A stretch of DNA of 64,000 nt from Niameybacter massiliensis (GTDB taxonomy: Bacteria; Bacillota; Clostridia; Lachnospirales; Cellulosilyticaceae): positions 61,001-125,000 of the forward strand of contig NZ_LN875030.1 in NCBI RefSeq assembly GCF_001282685.1. The letters run 5' to 3'. The notes under the pieces were generated by a model, which was given only the letters and a program-made list of their open reading frames with translations, was not told the DNA's origin and made no database searches. Made by a program: the position numbers and the translations under genes. Of the stretch, positions 1 through 8,941 are shown in pieces. Within the stretch, counting starts at the first letter, position 1; every line of letters starts with the position of its first letter.

Positions 1-1
1 T

Positions 2-1534
2 AATAAGAAGTATAGTATGAGAATGACCAAGGAGTGGCATGGATTTAGGGATAGAGGCGATGAGTTTGAAATAGATAGCCATCCCTATGCTTTAGATTTA
101 GATATAGTAGGACCACAGTCATTATTTCAAAAGATTAATACAACCCATACTTGGCATGGAAGAAAGCTACTTGCTGAATCTTTACTAGAAAATCATTTTA
201 CAGAAGAAATTATAGGAGAAAGGCAAAAGGCTATCAAAGAGTTATTAAATGACTTAGATTTCTGCCAAAAAGTTGAGGGGATTACAAGTAGACGTAAAAA
301 AGGAATTGAAGAGCCTAAAAAACTACTTGAATATGCTACAGATACAGAGAACTTTATAGAAGAAAGATGGCTTAAAGCACTTATAAAAGGATTGCCTTAT
401 CCACTAATAGTATTAGTTGTTTTAAGCTTTATCACACCTTATTCTTGGATTAAGACATTAACAACAGTGTTGATTATTGCAACATATGGATTAGTTGTAT
501 TTTATATGCCACGTATCTCAAAGGTGAAAGAAATCCTTATGAGTATGCTTTATGATTTGCAAGAGTATGTAGGTATTCTAGATGTAATCAAAGATAAAGA
601 ATTTAATAGTTCCTATTTAAAAGAGCAAACAGAATGTTTATTTAAAGATGAACAGAACGCTTTAAATTGCTTAAAAGAATTAGAGCACATTAGTAACTTA
701 GCACATATTACCTATCAGCCTATTGTAGCTATTTTATTAAATGGCTTAATGGTATGGGATTTGCAAGTTATATTGAAAGCAGAGAACTGGCGTAAGAAAT
801 ATGGAGCAAGTATAGAAAGTTATCTAAAAGCAATTGGAGAGGTGGAAAGCCTTATTAGTTTAAGTGTTATTGGGCACATTGAATCAGATGTACATTTTCC
901 TCTTGTATCTATGGAGGGACAGTATATTGAAGCTGAAGTATTAGGTCATCCACTTATTGAACAGCAGGTAAGAGTATGTAATGATGTACAGCTAAGAGAT
1001 GAAATATTTGTAATCACAGGATCCAATATGTCAGGTAAGACAACCTTTATGAGGACATTAGGTATAAGCTTGATCCTTGCTTATAGCGGTGCACCAGTAG
1101 TAGCTAAAAACTTAAAGTGTAGTAAGATGAATCTTGCAACATCAATGCGTATTCGAGATGATCTAAGCCATGGAATCTCTACCTTCTATGCAGAGCTTAC
1201 ACGTATAAAAGAGATTATAGAGGCAGGAAAAGATAAAGGTAAGCAATGCTTCCTTATAGATGAGATCTTTAGAGGAACCAATTCAGGAGATAGGATTATA
1301 GGTTCTATAAGTGTTGTAAAGGCACTTAGCAAATATGGAAGTATTGGTGCAATTACAACCCATGATATGGAGCTTTGTAAGTTAGGCGAAGAAAAAGGGG
1401 TAAGTAATTATCACTTTGAAGAGCAGTATGGAGAAGATACTATTAAATTTGATTATAAGCTTAGAAAAGGTCACTCTACGACTACAAACGCTAAGTATCT
1501 CATGAAGATGGTTGGTATAGAGGTTATTGAATAA
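2..1534 (+). CDS. MutS-family ATPase with membrane segments (5' end outside window)
   Basis: The C-terminal half is a MutS-type ABC ATPase. Counting from the Met at position 17, the P-loop GSNMSGKTT is at residues 336-343 and the Walker B stretch LIDEIFRGTNSGDR near 411-424, followed by an ITTHD switch. Two hydrophobic stretches at about residues 127-164 look like a membrane hairpin, which classical MutS lacks; this matches the MutS-related, membrane-associated proteins common in Clostridia, whose substrate is unknown. The frame is open upstream to the window edge, and family members have about 100 more N-terminal residues, so the gene most likely begins outside the window and the Met at 17 is internal. 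A mismatch-repair role is not supported because the mismatch-recognition domain is absent from the visible part. Confidence 0.85.
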   Translation, partial: NKKYSMRMTKEWHGFRDRGDEFEIDSHPYALDLDIVGPQSLFQKINTTHTWHGRKLLAESLLENHFTEEIIGERQKAIKELLNDLDFCQKVEGITSRRKKGIEEPKKLLEYATDTENFIEERWLKALIKGLPYPLIVLVVLSFITPYSWIKTLTTVLIIATYGLVVFYMPRISKVKEILMSMLYDLQEYVGILDVIKDKEFNSSYLKEQTECLFKDEQNALNCLKELEHISNLAHITYQPIVAILLNGLMVWDLQVILKAENWRKKYGASIESYLKAIGEVESLISLSVIGHIESDVHFPLVSMEGQYIEAEVLGHPLIEQQVRVCNDVQLRDEIFVITGSNMSGKTTFMRTLGISLILAYSGAPVVAKNLKCSKMNLATSMRIRDDLSHGISTFYAELTRIKEIIEAGKDKGKQCFLIDEIFRGTNSGDRIIGSISVVKALSKYGSIGAITTHDMELCKLGEEKGVSNYHFEEQYGEDTIKFDYKLRKGHSTTTNAKYLMKMVGIEVIE

Positions 1535-1547
1535 AATAAACAGTTTT

Positions 1548-1608
1548 AAAGATAGCATCTCTAGAGGTTAGACAAAGTATATCTAGCTTTGGAGGTGCTA
1601 TCTTTATT
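1548..1608 (+). terminator. intrinsic terminator after the MutS-like gene
   Basis: Inverted repeat AAAGATAGCATCTC / GAGGTGCTATCTTT (one wobble position) with a ~29-nt loop, followed by ATTTA. It separates the MutS-like gene from the envelope operon. Confidence 0.6.
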
Positions 1609-1715
1609 TAATATAAGAAAGTTCTTAAGAAATCTTAAACTTTATCCGGTATGGACATTAAGAAGTTCGGGGTAATATAGATTTATAAGATAAAGTTAAA
1701 AAGGAGCTAGGGAAG

Positions 1716-2531
1716 ATGAGCGATGAAAGAGATAAATTAAATCAGTTATCAGATATTATAGATGTAGAGTTCTTACCAGTATTAGAGGATGAAGATTTTA
1801 AACGTGAAAAAACCGGTGGAATGGAGCAAGGTGAAACAGCTGCTGTTGCTGTTCAAAAGATTTCAAGAAACGTGCAAGAGATAGAAACGTCTCAAGTGGA
1901 GGAGAAACCAAAACAGCAAGAAGAAGTGAAAATGCATAATGAATCAGCATATAACACTTATACAGAAGATAAGGTTCACACAGAACCAAAGGCCAATACT
2001 TATAGTGAACCAAAGGTAAATGTAAATCATAATAATCAAGGTGAAGATCAAGCGGCATATCAAAAATATACAAATACAAATGAGCAATCATATAAACAAC
2101 AAGATACAGCAGGACCTAGACAAGATACATCTTACGCATCATATAATTCTGCTAAAAAAGAAGAATTTAAAAAGAAGAAGAAGAAAGTAGGAAGTTCATT
2201 ATTAAATGGTATTCTATTAGCATGTGCTATTTTATTTGGTTTGCCTATAGCGGTGACATTTGGAGGAGCAGCAATCTTTGTACTAGGAATGGGTATTTTC
2301 TTTAGTGTCTTAGCATTAGGAGTGGGGGTACTTGGGTTAGGAATGGCAGGCTTTACAGCAACAGCAGGAATGGCATCAATGGGTATGCTATGTTTATTTG
2401 GTAGCTTGATTGCTATTGGTGTTGGTGGATTAGGATGCTGTATTATTGCTCTAATCTTTATTGGAATTAAAAATGTAATTGTAGGGTCAAAACAACGTAG
2501 ACAGCTTAGAAAAGAAAGAGAGGAGGCATAA
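1716..2531 (+). CDS. membrane protein with charged N-terminus and glycine-rich hydrophobic C-terminus (HAAS/DUF1700-like tail)
   Basis: 271 aa. Residues 1-160 are hydrophilic, rich in Gln, Glu, Lys, Tyr and Asn, and probably disordered. A Lys cluster (KKEEFKKKKKK) leads into a long Gly/Ala/Leu-rich hydrophobic block (about residues 163-257) with three or four membrane segments, then a basic tail. The hydrophobic block resembles the C-terminus of DUF1700/HAAS membrane proteins, which often precede DUF4097 proteins, but the HAAS helical bundle itself is not visible. It is the first gene of a four-gene unit with a DUF4097 protein and a two-component system (3-nt gap to the next gene). SD AAGGAG lies 9 nt before the ATG. 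I infer an envelope or membrane-stress accessory role. Confidence 0.6.
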   Translation: MSDERDKLNQLSDIIDVEFLPVLEDEDFKREKTGGMEQGETAAVAVQKISRNVQEIETSQVEEKPKQQEEVKMHNESAYNTYTEDKVHTEPKANTYSEPKVNVNHNNQGEDQAAYQKYTNTNEQSYKQQDTAGPRQDTSYASYNSAKKEEFKKKKKKVGSSLLNGILLACAILFGLPIAVTFGGAAIFVLGMGIFFSVLALGVGVLGLGMAGFTATAGMASMGMLCLFGSLIAIGVGGLGCCIIALIFIGIKNVIVGSKQRRQLRKEREEA

Positions 2532-2534
2532 TCC

Positions 2535-3746
2535 ATGAAAGCCTTAAAATTTTTTGTAGCAGGATGTTTAGTATTAATAGGGATAGGTGTAGTAGGCACA
2601 GGTGTTACACTTGGTGAAATGTACAAAACCAATCAAACAGTATATGAAGTAAATGAAAGACAAGAGCTTAAAGCTACAGCACTTAAGAATCTATATATCA
2701 ATTCAGATGTACCAGTCCGTATCGTACCAACAGATGGTCAAGCTTATGTAACATTTGAAGCAACAGGCAATGGGGTTATGTTTCCAGAGCCAAAGTTTAA
2801 ATTAGATGTAACAAGTGAAGGAGATACTTCACGCATCAACTTAAAAGAGATTCAAAACACAGAGATTTTTATATTTACAAATAATGTAAGAGAAGAACTC
2901 GTTGTGTATATTCCACAGCAAGATATGGACACTTTAAATGTATCAACAAACTCAACAAATTATGGTAGATATCCTTTCTCATTAAGTTCAACGGCTAATA
3001 TTAAAAGTGTGAATTTGGATGTTTCATCCATCGACCTTTCTTTAAAAGGAAGTTATAATAATATTGATATTGCAGCGAATAATGGATCAGTTGAAATTGT
3101 ATCTAACACACCAGCCCAAGTTAAATTAAAAGGTGGATTTGCAGCACAGCTAAAAGGACAAATTGCATCAGTTGATGTGACAAAAGGTCAATATCATGGT
3201 TCAGATGATACACTTACTATTGAAAGCGATTTAGAAGCTAAGCTTAATATTAACAAGAGCTATGGTGACATTGTGGTAGATGGTAAGGTAAGAGAACTTA
3301 ACTTGAATACAAATAGTAGTAGCTTAGTTGCTAATAGTAGCACACCATACAATGCAACAGTTCATACTTCAGAATATACAGATGTAAATTTAAAAGGAAA
3401 TCTTCAAAATGTAATAGTTGAGGGGTATAGTGGAGATGTTAAGTTATATCCAACAAATACACCTAAACGTGTAGAAATCCTTGGTGATGAAATAAATGTC
3501 CATGCAGTACTTCCAGAAAGTATTACAGGTTTTGAAATTAAAAAACAAATGGATGAAAGTTATTATAGCTATGAAGATGATTATGGCAATACAATAGAAG
3601 AAACAAGTGAAGATCGCAATATATTTATAGATTTTGAAGTGAAAAGTGAAAATATTAATAGTGGACTTAAAAGAATCTATTATGGTGATGAAGCTATGAA
3701 AATGTTTATTGGTTCTAGATATGGAAATGTCTATATTACTAAATAA
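2535..3746 (+). CDS. DUF4097-type beta-helix adhesin/LiaG-like membrane-anchored protein
   Basis: 403 aa. A single N-terminal hydrophobic segment (residues about 5-28) would anchor the protein with the rest outside. Beyond it the sequence is a run of short beta-strand repeats rich in Asn, Ser and Val (for example VNLDVSSIDLSLKG and VEIVSNTPAQVKLKGG), the pattern of DUF4097 proteins, which fold as a parallel beta-helix. In Bacillus the liaG product carries this domain and sits with the LiaRS cell-envelope stress system. Here too the next genes encode a sensor kinase and a regulator. An AGGAGG site precedes the ATG, inside the end of the upstream gene. Its ligand is unknown. Confidence 0.65.
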   Translation: MKALKFFVAGCLVLIGIGVVGTGVTLGEMYKTNQTVYEVNERQELKATALKNLYINSDVPVRIVPTDGQAYVTFEATGNGVMFPEPKFKLDVTSEGDTSRINLKEIQNTEIFIFTNNVREELVVYIPQQDMDTLNVSTNSTNYGRYPFSLSSTANIKSVNLDVSSIDLSLKGSYNNIDIAANNGSVEIVSNTPAQVKLKGGFAAQLKGQIASVDVTKGQYHGSDDTLTIESDLEAKLNINKSYGDIVVDGKVRELNLNTNSSSLVANSSTPYNATVHTSEYTDVNLKGNLQNVIVEGYSGDVKLYPTNTPKRVEILGDEINVHAVLPESITGFEIKKQMDESYYSYEDDYGNTIEETSEDRNIFIDFEVKSENINSGLKRIYYGDEAMKMFIGSRYGNVYITK

Positions 3747-3758
3747 AGAGGGATGAAA

Positions 3759-5663
3759 ATGTTTAGGAAATCCAAAAGGGAAAACGGAAAAGAGAAGAAA
3801 AAAGAAGAGAAGAAACGAAATAAAAAAGAGGAAAAGCAAAGAAATAAAAAACAAGACCCAAGTAGGATGGAAACATTAGGAGCACAGCTAAAAAGTAAAA
3901 GCTGTGCCCTTTGTGCTACTTATAAAAAGAAGGTCCTAGAGAGTATCAGGCTACAAATATTATGGATGGTTTTTATAGCTTTTATACTATCGGGAATAGC
4001 GTGTGTTTTTACAACAAATATAGGAAGAGCGCTTGATGTAGGTTACTATACCTATATGGATTACACAGAGGCCAATAAGCAACTTCAGAGTAAGTTAACA
4101 CAAGCTGTAAGACAAATCAATGATATGGAATATGCTAGTCTAATACAACGATTAGATTTAGATGAATTATATGAAACCATTATAGCTATTAAAAATGATG
4201 ATGCTAGTATAAGCTATTTATCACAAGTGCTAGTTGAAATGAAAAGCTTAGAATATGAAGGCAATTATGGACGTTATAATGATGCTATAGAATCAGTTAA
4301 AAGTGATATTTATGCTATTTCAGATGAAGAAATACAAAAGGTATATCAACAACTAGCAAGTTTAATTGACAATGATAAATGGACAGAGGAAGAAGTTGTT
4401 GCAGTACTTAATACATTTTTTGATCAACAAGACCTAACCGAGAGCCGATTGAAAAAAGAAGCTGTTAAGTATGTTCTAAATCGTCTAGATGCTAATATTA
4501 GCTATGCTAGTGATACTAAAACTTTTCTTATAGATAGCAAAGGAAATATTATTTATGGTGATAGCTTTATTAAAAGTATAGATCTTTTAGAAGCAATTAG
4601 AAAATCTTCACTTTCAACAGAGGCACAGGGGCAAGAACAAAGAACAAGCCTATATCCTGTTATTATTGAAGGTGAAGTACATTATATTATGAACAATACT
4701 ACTTTAACAGGGGTAGAGAAGGGATACTATACAGATACAGCAGCTGTATTAGGCTTTTTAGTAGGTGTTGGTGTATTTATTTATATTATCTTGAGAGGAA
4801 CGAAGTCAAAGATTAAGTACATTGAGTATTTAGGATATTGCTTAGGTGAAATCTCTAAGGGTGACTTAGATTTTGAGGTTGAAAAGCGAGGAGAAGATGA
4901 ACTGGCTCGCGTTGCTAGTGCTATGACTAAGATGGAGTATGAACTGAAAGAGCAAATGAAAGAGCGTGCTCAATCAGAAAAGACAAAAAGTGAGTTAATT
5001 ACCAATGTAGCTCATGACTTAAGAACACCTTTAACTTCTGTTATTGGCTATATTGGACTTGTAAAAGAAAATAAAGCACTAGATGAAGAAGAGGGTGCAA
5101 AATATTTAGAAATTGCCTATAATAAAGCTGAACGTTTGAAAATTTTAATAGAAGATTTATTTGAGTATACAAAGCTTAGCAATCGCTCTGTTAAACTTAA
5201 AAAAGAACAACTTTCTATAGCTACTCTAGTGAGCCAGCTTACAGAAGAATTAATGCCACTTGCAGAAGAGAAATCCATTAACATTACTTATCATCTTGCA
5301 GCAAAGGAAACCAATGCATGGGTGGATGTAATGAAGATTACCCGTGTATTTGAAAACCTCATTGAGAACGCTATTAAGTACTCAGAAGAGGGAGGCAGAA
5401 TTCAGGTTGTTATACAAGAAACAAGAGAATATATTTATGTAACAGTACGTAATACGAGTAATCAGCTTAAACAAGAAGATTTACCTAAACTATTTGATAG
5501 ATTTTATCGTAGTGATAGCTCTAGAAATAGTACAGCTGGCGGTAGTGGATTAGGCCTAGCTATCGCGAAGAATATAGTAGATATGCATGAAGGCAAGATA
5601 TGGGCGCAACTTGATCAGGATATGATTAGTTTCAACGTCAAATTACGAAAAGCTGTAGAATGA
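3759..5663 (+). CDS. membrane sensor histidine kinase (VanS/PhoR type)
   Basis: 634 aa from the ATG at 3759; the ATG at 3753 abuts the GAGGG ribosome site and is too close to it. A very basic Lys/Glu-rich cytoplasmic leader (about residues 1-40) precedes TM1 (about 65-90), a ~220-residue extracytoplasmic sensor region, TM2 (about 325-345), a HAMP-like linker, a HisKA domain with the phospho-accepting His419 in HDLRTPLTS, and a HATPase domain with N-box NLIENAIKYS (near 535) and G-box GGSGLGLA (near 594). It autophosphorylates and donates to the regulator encoded 10 nt downstream. The highly charged N-terminus is unusual. The neighbouring DUF4097 protein suggests it senses the cell envelope; that is inference. 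Confidence 0.9.
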   Translation: MFRKSKRENGKEKKKEEKKRNKKEEKQRNKKQDPSRMETLGAQLKSKSCALCATYKKKVLESIRLQILWMVFIAFILSGIACVFTTNIGRALDVGYYTYMDYTEANKQLQSKLTQAVRQINDMEYASLIQRLDLDELYETIIAIKNDDASISYLSQVLVEMKSLEYEGNYGRYNDAIESVKSDIYAISDEEIQKVYQQLASLIDNDKWTEEEVVAVLNTFFDQQDLTESRLKKEAVKYVLNRLDANISYASDTKTFLIDSKGNIIYGDSFIKSIDLLEAIRKSSLSTEAQGQEQRTSLYPVIIEGEVHYIMNNTTLTGVEKGYYTDTAAVLGFLVGVGVFIYIILRGTKSKIKYIEYLGYCLGEISKGDLDFEVEKRGEDELARVASAMTKMEYELKEQMKERAQSEKTKSELITNVAHDLRTPLTSVIGYIGLVKENKALDEEEGAKYLEIAYNKAERLKILIEDLFEYTKLSNRSVKLKKEQLSIATLVSQLTEELMPLAEEKSINITYHLAAKETNAWVDVMKITRVFENLIENAIKYSEEGGRIQVVIQETREYIYVTVRNTSNQLKQEDLPKLFDRFYRSDSSRNSTAGGSGLGLAIAKNIVDMHEGKIWAQLDQDMISFNVKLRKAVE

Positions 5664-5673
5664 GGTGATTAAA

Positions 5674-6372
5674 ATGGAAACAGCAAGAATTTTAGTTGTA
5701 GATGATGAGAAAGAAATTAGAGATTTAGTAGGAATATATTTACGAAATGAAGGCTATGAAATCATTTTAGCAGGTACAGGTTTAGCTGCACTAAAAGTAA
5801 TGAAAGAAGTAGAAGTAGATTTAGTTATATTAGATGTAATGATGCCAGAAGTAAATGGTATTGATGCCTGTATGGAGATTCGTCAAACATCTAATGTACC
5901 CATTATTATGCTTTCAGCAAAAACAGAAGACATTGATAAAATAATGGGGTTATCAGTAGGGGCGGATGATTATCTTGCAAAACCATTTAATCCTTTAGAG
6001 CTTATTGCAAGAGTAAAGGCACAGCTTAGACGTGCAACAAAACTTAATGCTTTTTCTAAAAATAAGGAAAATATTTTAGAAGAAGACGAACTTGCAATGG
6101 ATTTAGAAGCAGGGAAAGTGTATAAAAATAATGTAGAAGTACCACTCACACCAACAGAGTATGGCATATTGAAGCTGTTATGGGTAAACAAAGGTATTAC
6201 CTTTAAGACAGAAACAATCTATGAACGTGTATGGGGGCAGCCATATTTTGAAAATACAAATACAGTAATGGTGCATATTAGAAAACTAAGAGAGAAGATA
6301 GAAGAAAATCCGAGGGATCCAATGTATGTATTTACTGTTTGGGGAGTAGGATACAAATTTGGTATTGATTAA
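5674..6372 (+). CDS. OmpR/PhoB-family response regulator
   Basis: 232 aa from the ATG at 5674, chosen because GAGGTG at 5663-5667 is its ribosome site and overlaps an alternative GTG. The receiver domain (1-118) has the acidic pair DD at 10-11, the phospho-acceptor Asp54 in VILDVMMP, and the conserved Lys in DYLAKPF. The C-terminal winged helix (about 135-230) has TPTEYGILKLL and the recognition region NTVMVHIRKLREKI. It is the partner of the kinase upstream and is VanR/YycF-like in organisation. Targets cannot be read from this window; autoregulation of the four-gene unit is plausible. Confidence 0.92.
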   Translation: METARILVVDDEKEIRDLVGIYLRNEGYEIILAGTGLAALKVMKEVEVDLVILDVMMPEVNGIDACMEIRQTSNVPIIMLSAKTEDIDKIMGLSVGADDYLAKPFNPLELIARVKAQLRRATKLNAFSKNKENILEEDELAMDLEAGKVYKNNVEVPLTPTEYGILKLLWVNKGITFKTETIYERVWGQPYFENTNTVMVHIRKLREKIEENPRDPMYVFTVWGVGYKFGID

Positions 6373-6380
6373 GCATTACA

Positions 6381-6418
6381 AATAGAGGGCTGTTGCATAT
6401 CTGCAACAGCCCTCTATT
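6381..6418. terminator. bidirectional terminator between the response regulator and mprF
   Basis: Perfect 17-bp inverted repeat (AATAGAGGGCTGTTGCA and its complement) with a 4-nt loop. T-rich sequence lies on both sides, so it can serve both convergent genes. The mprF stop codon (TAG at 6416-6414) lies within the stem. Confidence 0.85.
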
Positions 6419-8780
6419 TATCATCTTTTGAACCACTAATCATCTTTGTAAGTTGAATAAGTGCACTTGGAAGGTGTGTATCTTTTGGATAAGCAAGATA
6501 ACTACTTTTCCATTCGGGATAGAATTTTTCTTTATACTTTCGTAGTCCTTTGAAACTATATATTTTATTGCCATAGTGATAAATGTATTTAGCAACCTTT
6601 TCTTTAGTAGTAGAAAATTGATTCATACCTACATTAGAAAGGGGGGCTTTTCCTAAGATGAAATAGTCATATTGTTCACTAATAGCCCATTCTATAAGTC
6701 CGATAAAGAGTGCATCCATAGCTCCATTAGGTGGATTAGGAATAAGACGCATTAAATCTAATGAAATAGTATGCTTATTATACATAGGCATAATGGTTGC
6801 AAAGCCTACAATCTCATCTTCTACCTTAATAATACCTACAGGAGCAAGATTGATATAGTCTTCGTCAAAGGCACCGAGAGAGAATTCTTTTTCAGAACGA
6901 CCATCTAACCAAAGTTCTGAAATATGATGAAGCTTAGTCATAAGTTCAGGCTCTAATGGTGTATTTAAAAGCTCAAAAGTGAGTTCTCCACGATTCATTT
7001 TGTTTTTAATAGTACGAAGGGGTGCACCTTTTTTACCTGCCAGTGTAAACTCTTTTAAATCAACAACAGCTTCTTCACCAAGTTTGAGGAACTTAAAGCC
7101 ATTTTCGTGATAAATAGGGAGTTTATCTTCAGTAATTTCGTAAAAGATAGGAATCATATCATACTGATCTGCAAATTGTCTAAAGTTATTGATGGCTTCT
7201 TTAAAAAGCTTAGGATTTCCAATAGGATCGCCTAATACCATTAATTTATCTTTATAAGGACGATAAGCAATGAGTACTTGTTTATCTAGTGTATAGAAGA
7301 AACACTTATCTTTTAGGAATAGGAGATGAGTCATAGCATTACCTTCATATTGAGTAAGAAAGCTTTTAAGTTCTTCTAGGTCTTCATCTGTAGGATAGAT
7401 AAAATCCGTGCGTTTGATAGAAAGAGCATTTAACAAGCATGCACTCACTAGCATGAATAAAAGGAAGATAACCGTATCTACAATGTGGAATGTTGAGATA
7501 GACTTAAATACTAAAGAAGGATTAAATTGGGTAAAGTAGTTATAGATTAAGACATACAATAAGCTGATAGTAGTTGTACATACAAAGTAAAACGATACCT
7601 TTTTCCATTGAAGAGTAGAACCCTTTCTATAGAATACTTGTTTTGCTGGAGCAAGTAGAAAAGCAATGAGTATTAATAAGCATGCAACTTCTATATTTAA
7701 TCCTTTTAGTAGAGCTAATAGACTTCCTGTCACTAAAGTAAATAAAGTAATGCTGTAGGAAAAGCTTACTTTATCCCAAATACCTTTAGAAAGAATAAGT
7801 AGTATCAAACCTGCACCCATTGTACTTATTCGAAATGCATTTACAGATTCAAAGGAAAAGACCTGATGAATAAGTGAAAGGCGCATGGTTTCTTCTGGTA
7901 ATGAGGCAGAGATAATAAGCAAAATACCAGAAAAGAAAATAAGGGATGCAAAAGATTTTACACTGAGTAGATTGACCAGTTGTTTTTGACCTTTATTAAG
8001 CTTTGATTTTTGATTCTCACTTGGGCCTAGTGCAAGGATAAATAGTGTAAGTATCCAAGGAATAAGAGAATAGAAAATTCTAAAGGTAATAAGAACGAGT
8101 ACTAAATCATCAGGGCTATATCCTAGAGCATGTAATAAAATGAAGCTTACTAATTCAAAGATTCCTAATCCATAAGGTACTAAACTAATAGTAGAGATAA
8201 AAATAGAAAAACCAAATACAAGTAATACTTGTAAGAGATCAAAAGGAACCTCAAACAATTTAAAGATTAGGCAAAAGAATAACCCTGTTATTGTCCATCT
8301 TAGTGTCACACTGAACATAAGCTTTGCACGAGTTAAGAAGTTCAGGCGGAATGTAATAGGAAGTGCACCATCTGTGTTAAAGAGCAACATATTTTTAAGC
8401 GAATCTAAGAAGAGAGCTTTTTGAGAATCGACTCCTTCACTACAATAGAGATGATAGCGTAAACTTCCTTTTCTGCGGTCATCATATTCTGCAAAGTTTA
8501 TGGCTGCAGAAGCTATCCAGGAAATCTTAAAGATATCTAAGTCTTTTAGGTTAAGTTTAAAAGCATGACATACAATAAGGTCATAGAGGGTAGTAAGGGA
8601 TACCACCATAAGTCCTCCTATAAATAAGAGGCACATATGTAAGAAAGGTGCATGTCTTAAAGTATCTAGGACAAGAGATAAATGTACAGAAGTTAAAGGT
8701 TTATAAATGAATAAAAAACCTATACAAAATAAGATAAGCCATATACCATATTTGACTAGGTTGAATTTGTTTTTAAACAC
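6414..8780 (-). CDS. mprF: phosphatidylglycerol lysyltransferase / aminoacyl-PG synthase and flippase
   Basis: 788 aa, GTG start with GGAGGAAT 6 nt upstream. The N-terminal ~460 residues contain about a dozen hydrophobic segments (flippase part, UPF0104-like). The C-terminal ~320 residues form the cytoplasmic DUF2156 aminoacyl-tRNA transferase domain, with LGDPIGN near 515, the conserved ELWLDGRSEKEFSLGAF stretch and GKAPLSNVG. MprF uses aminoacyl-tRNA (usually Lys or Ala) to modify phosphatidylglycerol and flips the product, lowering envelope negative charge and giving resistance to cationic peptides. It is slightly shorter than the usual ~840 aa, mainly in the membrane part. It lies convergent to a putative envelope-stress two-component system, a suggestive but unproven link. 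Confidence 0.9.
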   Translation of the reverse strand: MFKNKFNLVKYGIWLILFCIGFLFIYKPLTSVHLSLVLDTLRHAPFLHMCLLFIGGLMVVSLTTLYDLIVCHAFKLNLKDLDIFKISWIASAAINFAEYDDRRKGSLRYHLYCSEGVDSQKALFLDSLKNMLLFNTDGALPITFRLNFLTRAKLMFSVTLRWTITGLFFCLIFKLFEVPFDLLQVLLVFGFSIFISTISLVPYGLGIFELVSFILLHALGYSPDDLVLVLITFRIFYSLIPWILTLFILALGPSENQKSKLNKGQKQLVNLLSVKSFASLIFFSGILLIISASLPEETMRLSLIHQVFSFESVNAFRISTMGAGLILLILSKGIWDKVSFSYSITLFTLVTGSLLALLKGLNIEVACLLILIAFLLAPAKQVFYRKGSTLQWKKVSFYFVCTTTISLLYVLIYNYFTQFNPSLVFKSISTFHIVDTVIFLLFMLVSACLLNALSIKRTDFIYPTDEDLEELKSFLTQYEGNAMTHLLFLKDKCFFYTLDKQVLIAYRPYKDKLMVLGDPIGNPKLFKEAINNFRQFADQYDMIPIFYEITEDKLPIYHENGFKFLKLGEEAVVDLKEFTLAGKKGAPLRTIKNKMNRGELTFELLNTPLEPELMTKLHHISELWLDGRSEKEFSLGAFDEDYINLAPVGIIKVEDEIVGFATIMPMYNKHTISLDLMRLIPNPPNGAMDALFIGLIEWAISEQYDYFILGKAPLSNVGMNQFSTTKEKVAKYIYHYGNKIYSFKGLRKYKEKFYPEWKSSYLAYPKDTHLPSALIQLTKMISGSKDDK

Positions 8781-8941
8781 AGCTATTCCTCCAATGGATT
8801 TAATAAATCTAGTTTAACCGTTCTTATTATAAACTATTAAAAGAAGTTTGTAGAGTGCAGTATTATTCATAGTTAGAAAAATTCAGCATAAAAATAGAGT
8901 AGAACCATCCATATTAGTGTAAATTCTTAGGAGGGATAAAT

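Noticed and set aside
1621..1635. TTCTTAAGAA palindrome before the envelope operon
   Set aside because: Ten bases, AT-rich, and without a matching promoter context; too weak to report as an operator.
1798..3854. Long minus-strand open frames opposite the envelope operon
   Set aside because: They are antisense to well-supported genes, lack ribosome sites and have composition typical of reverse reading.
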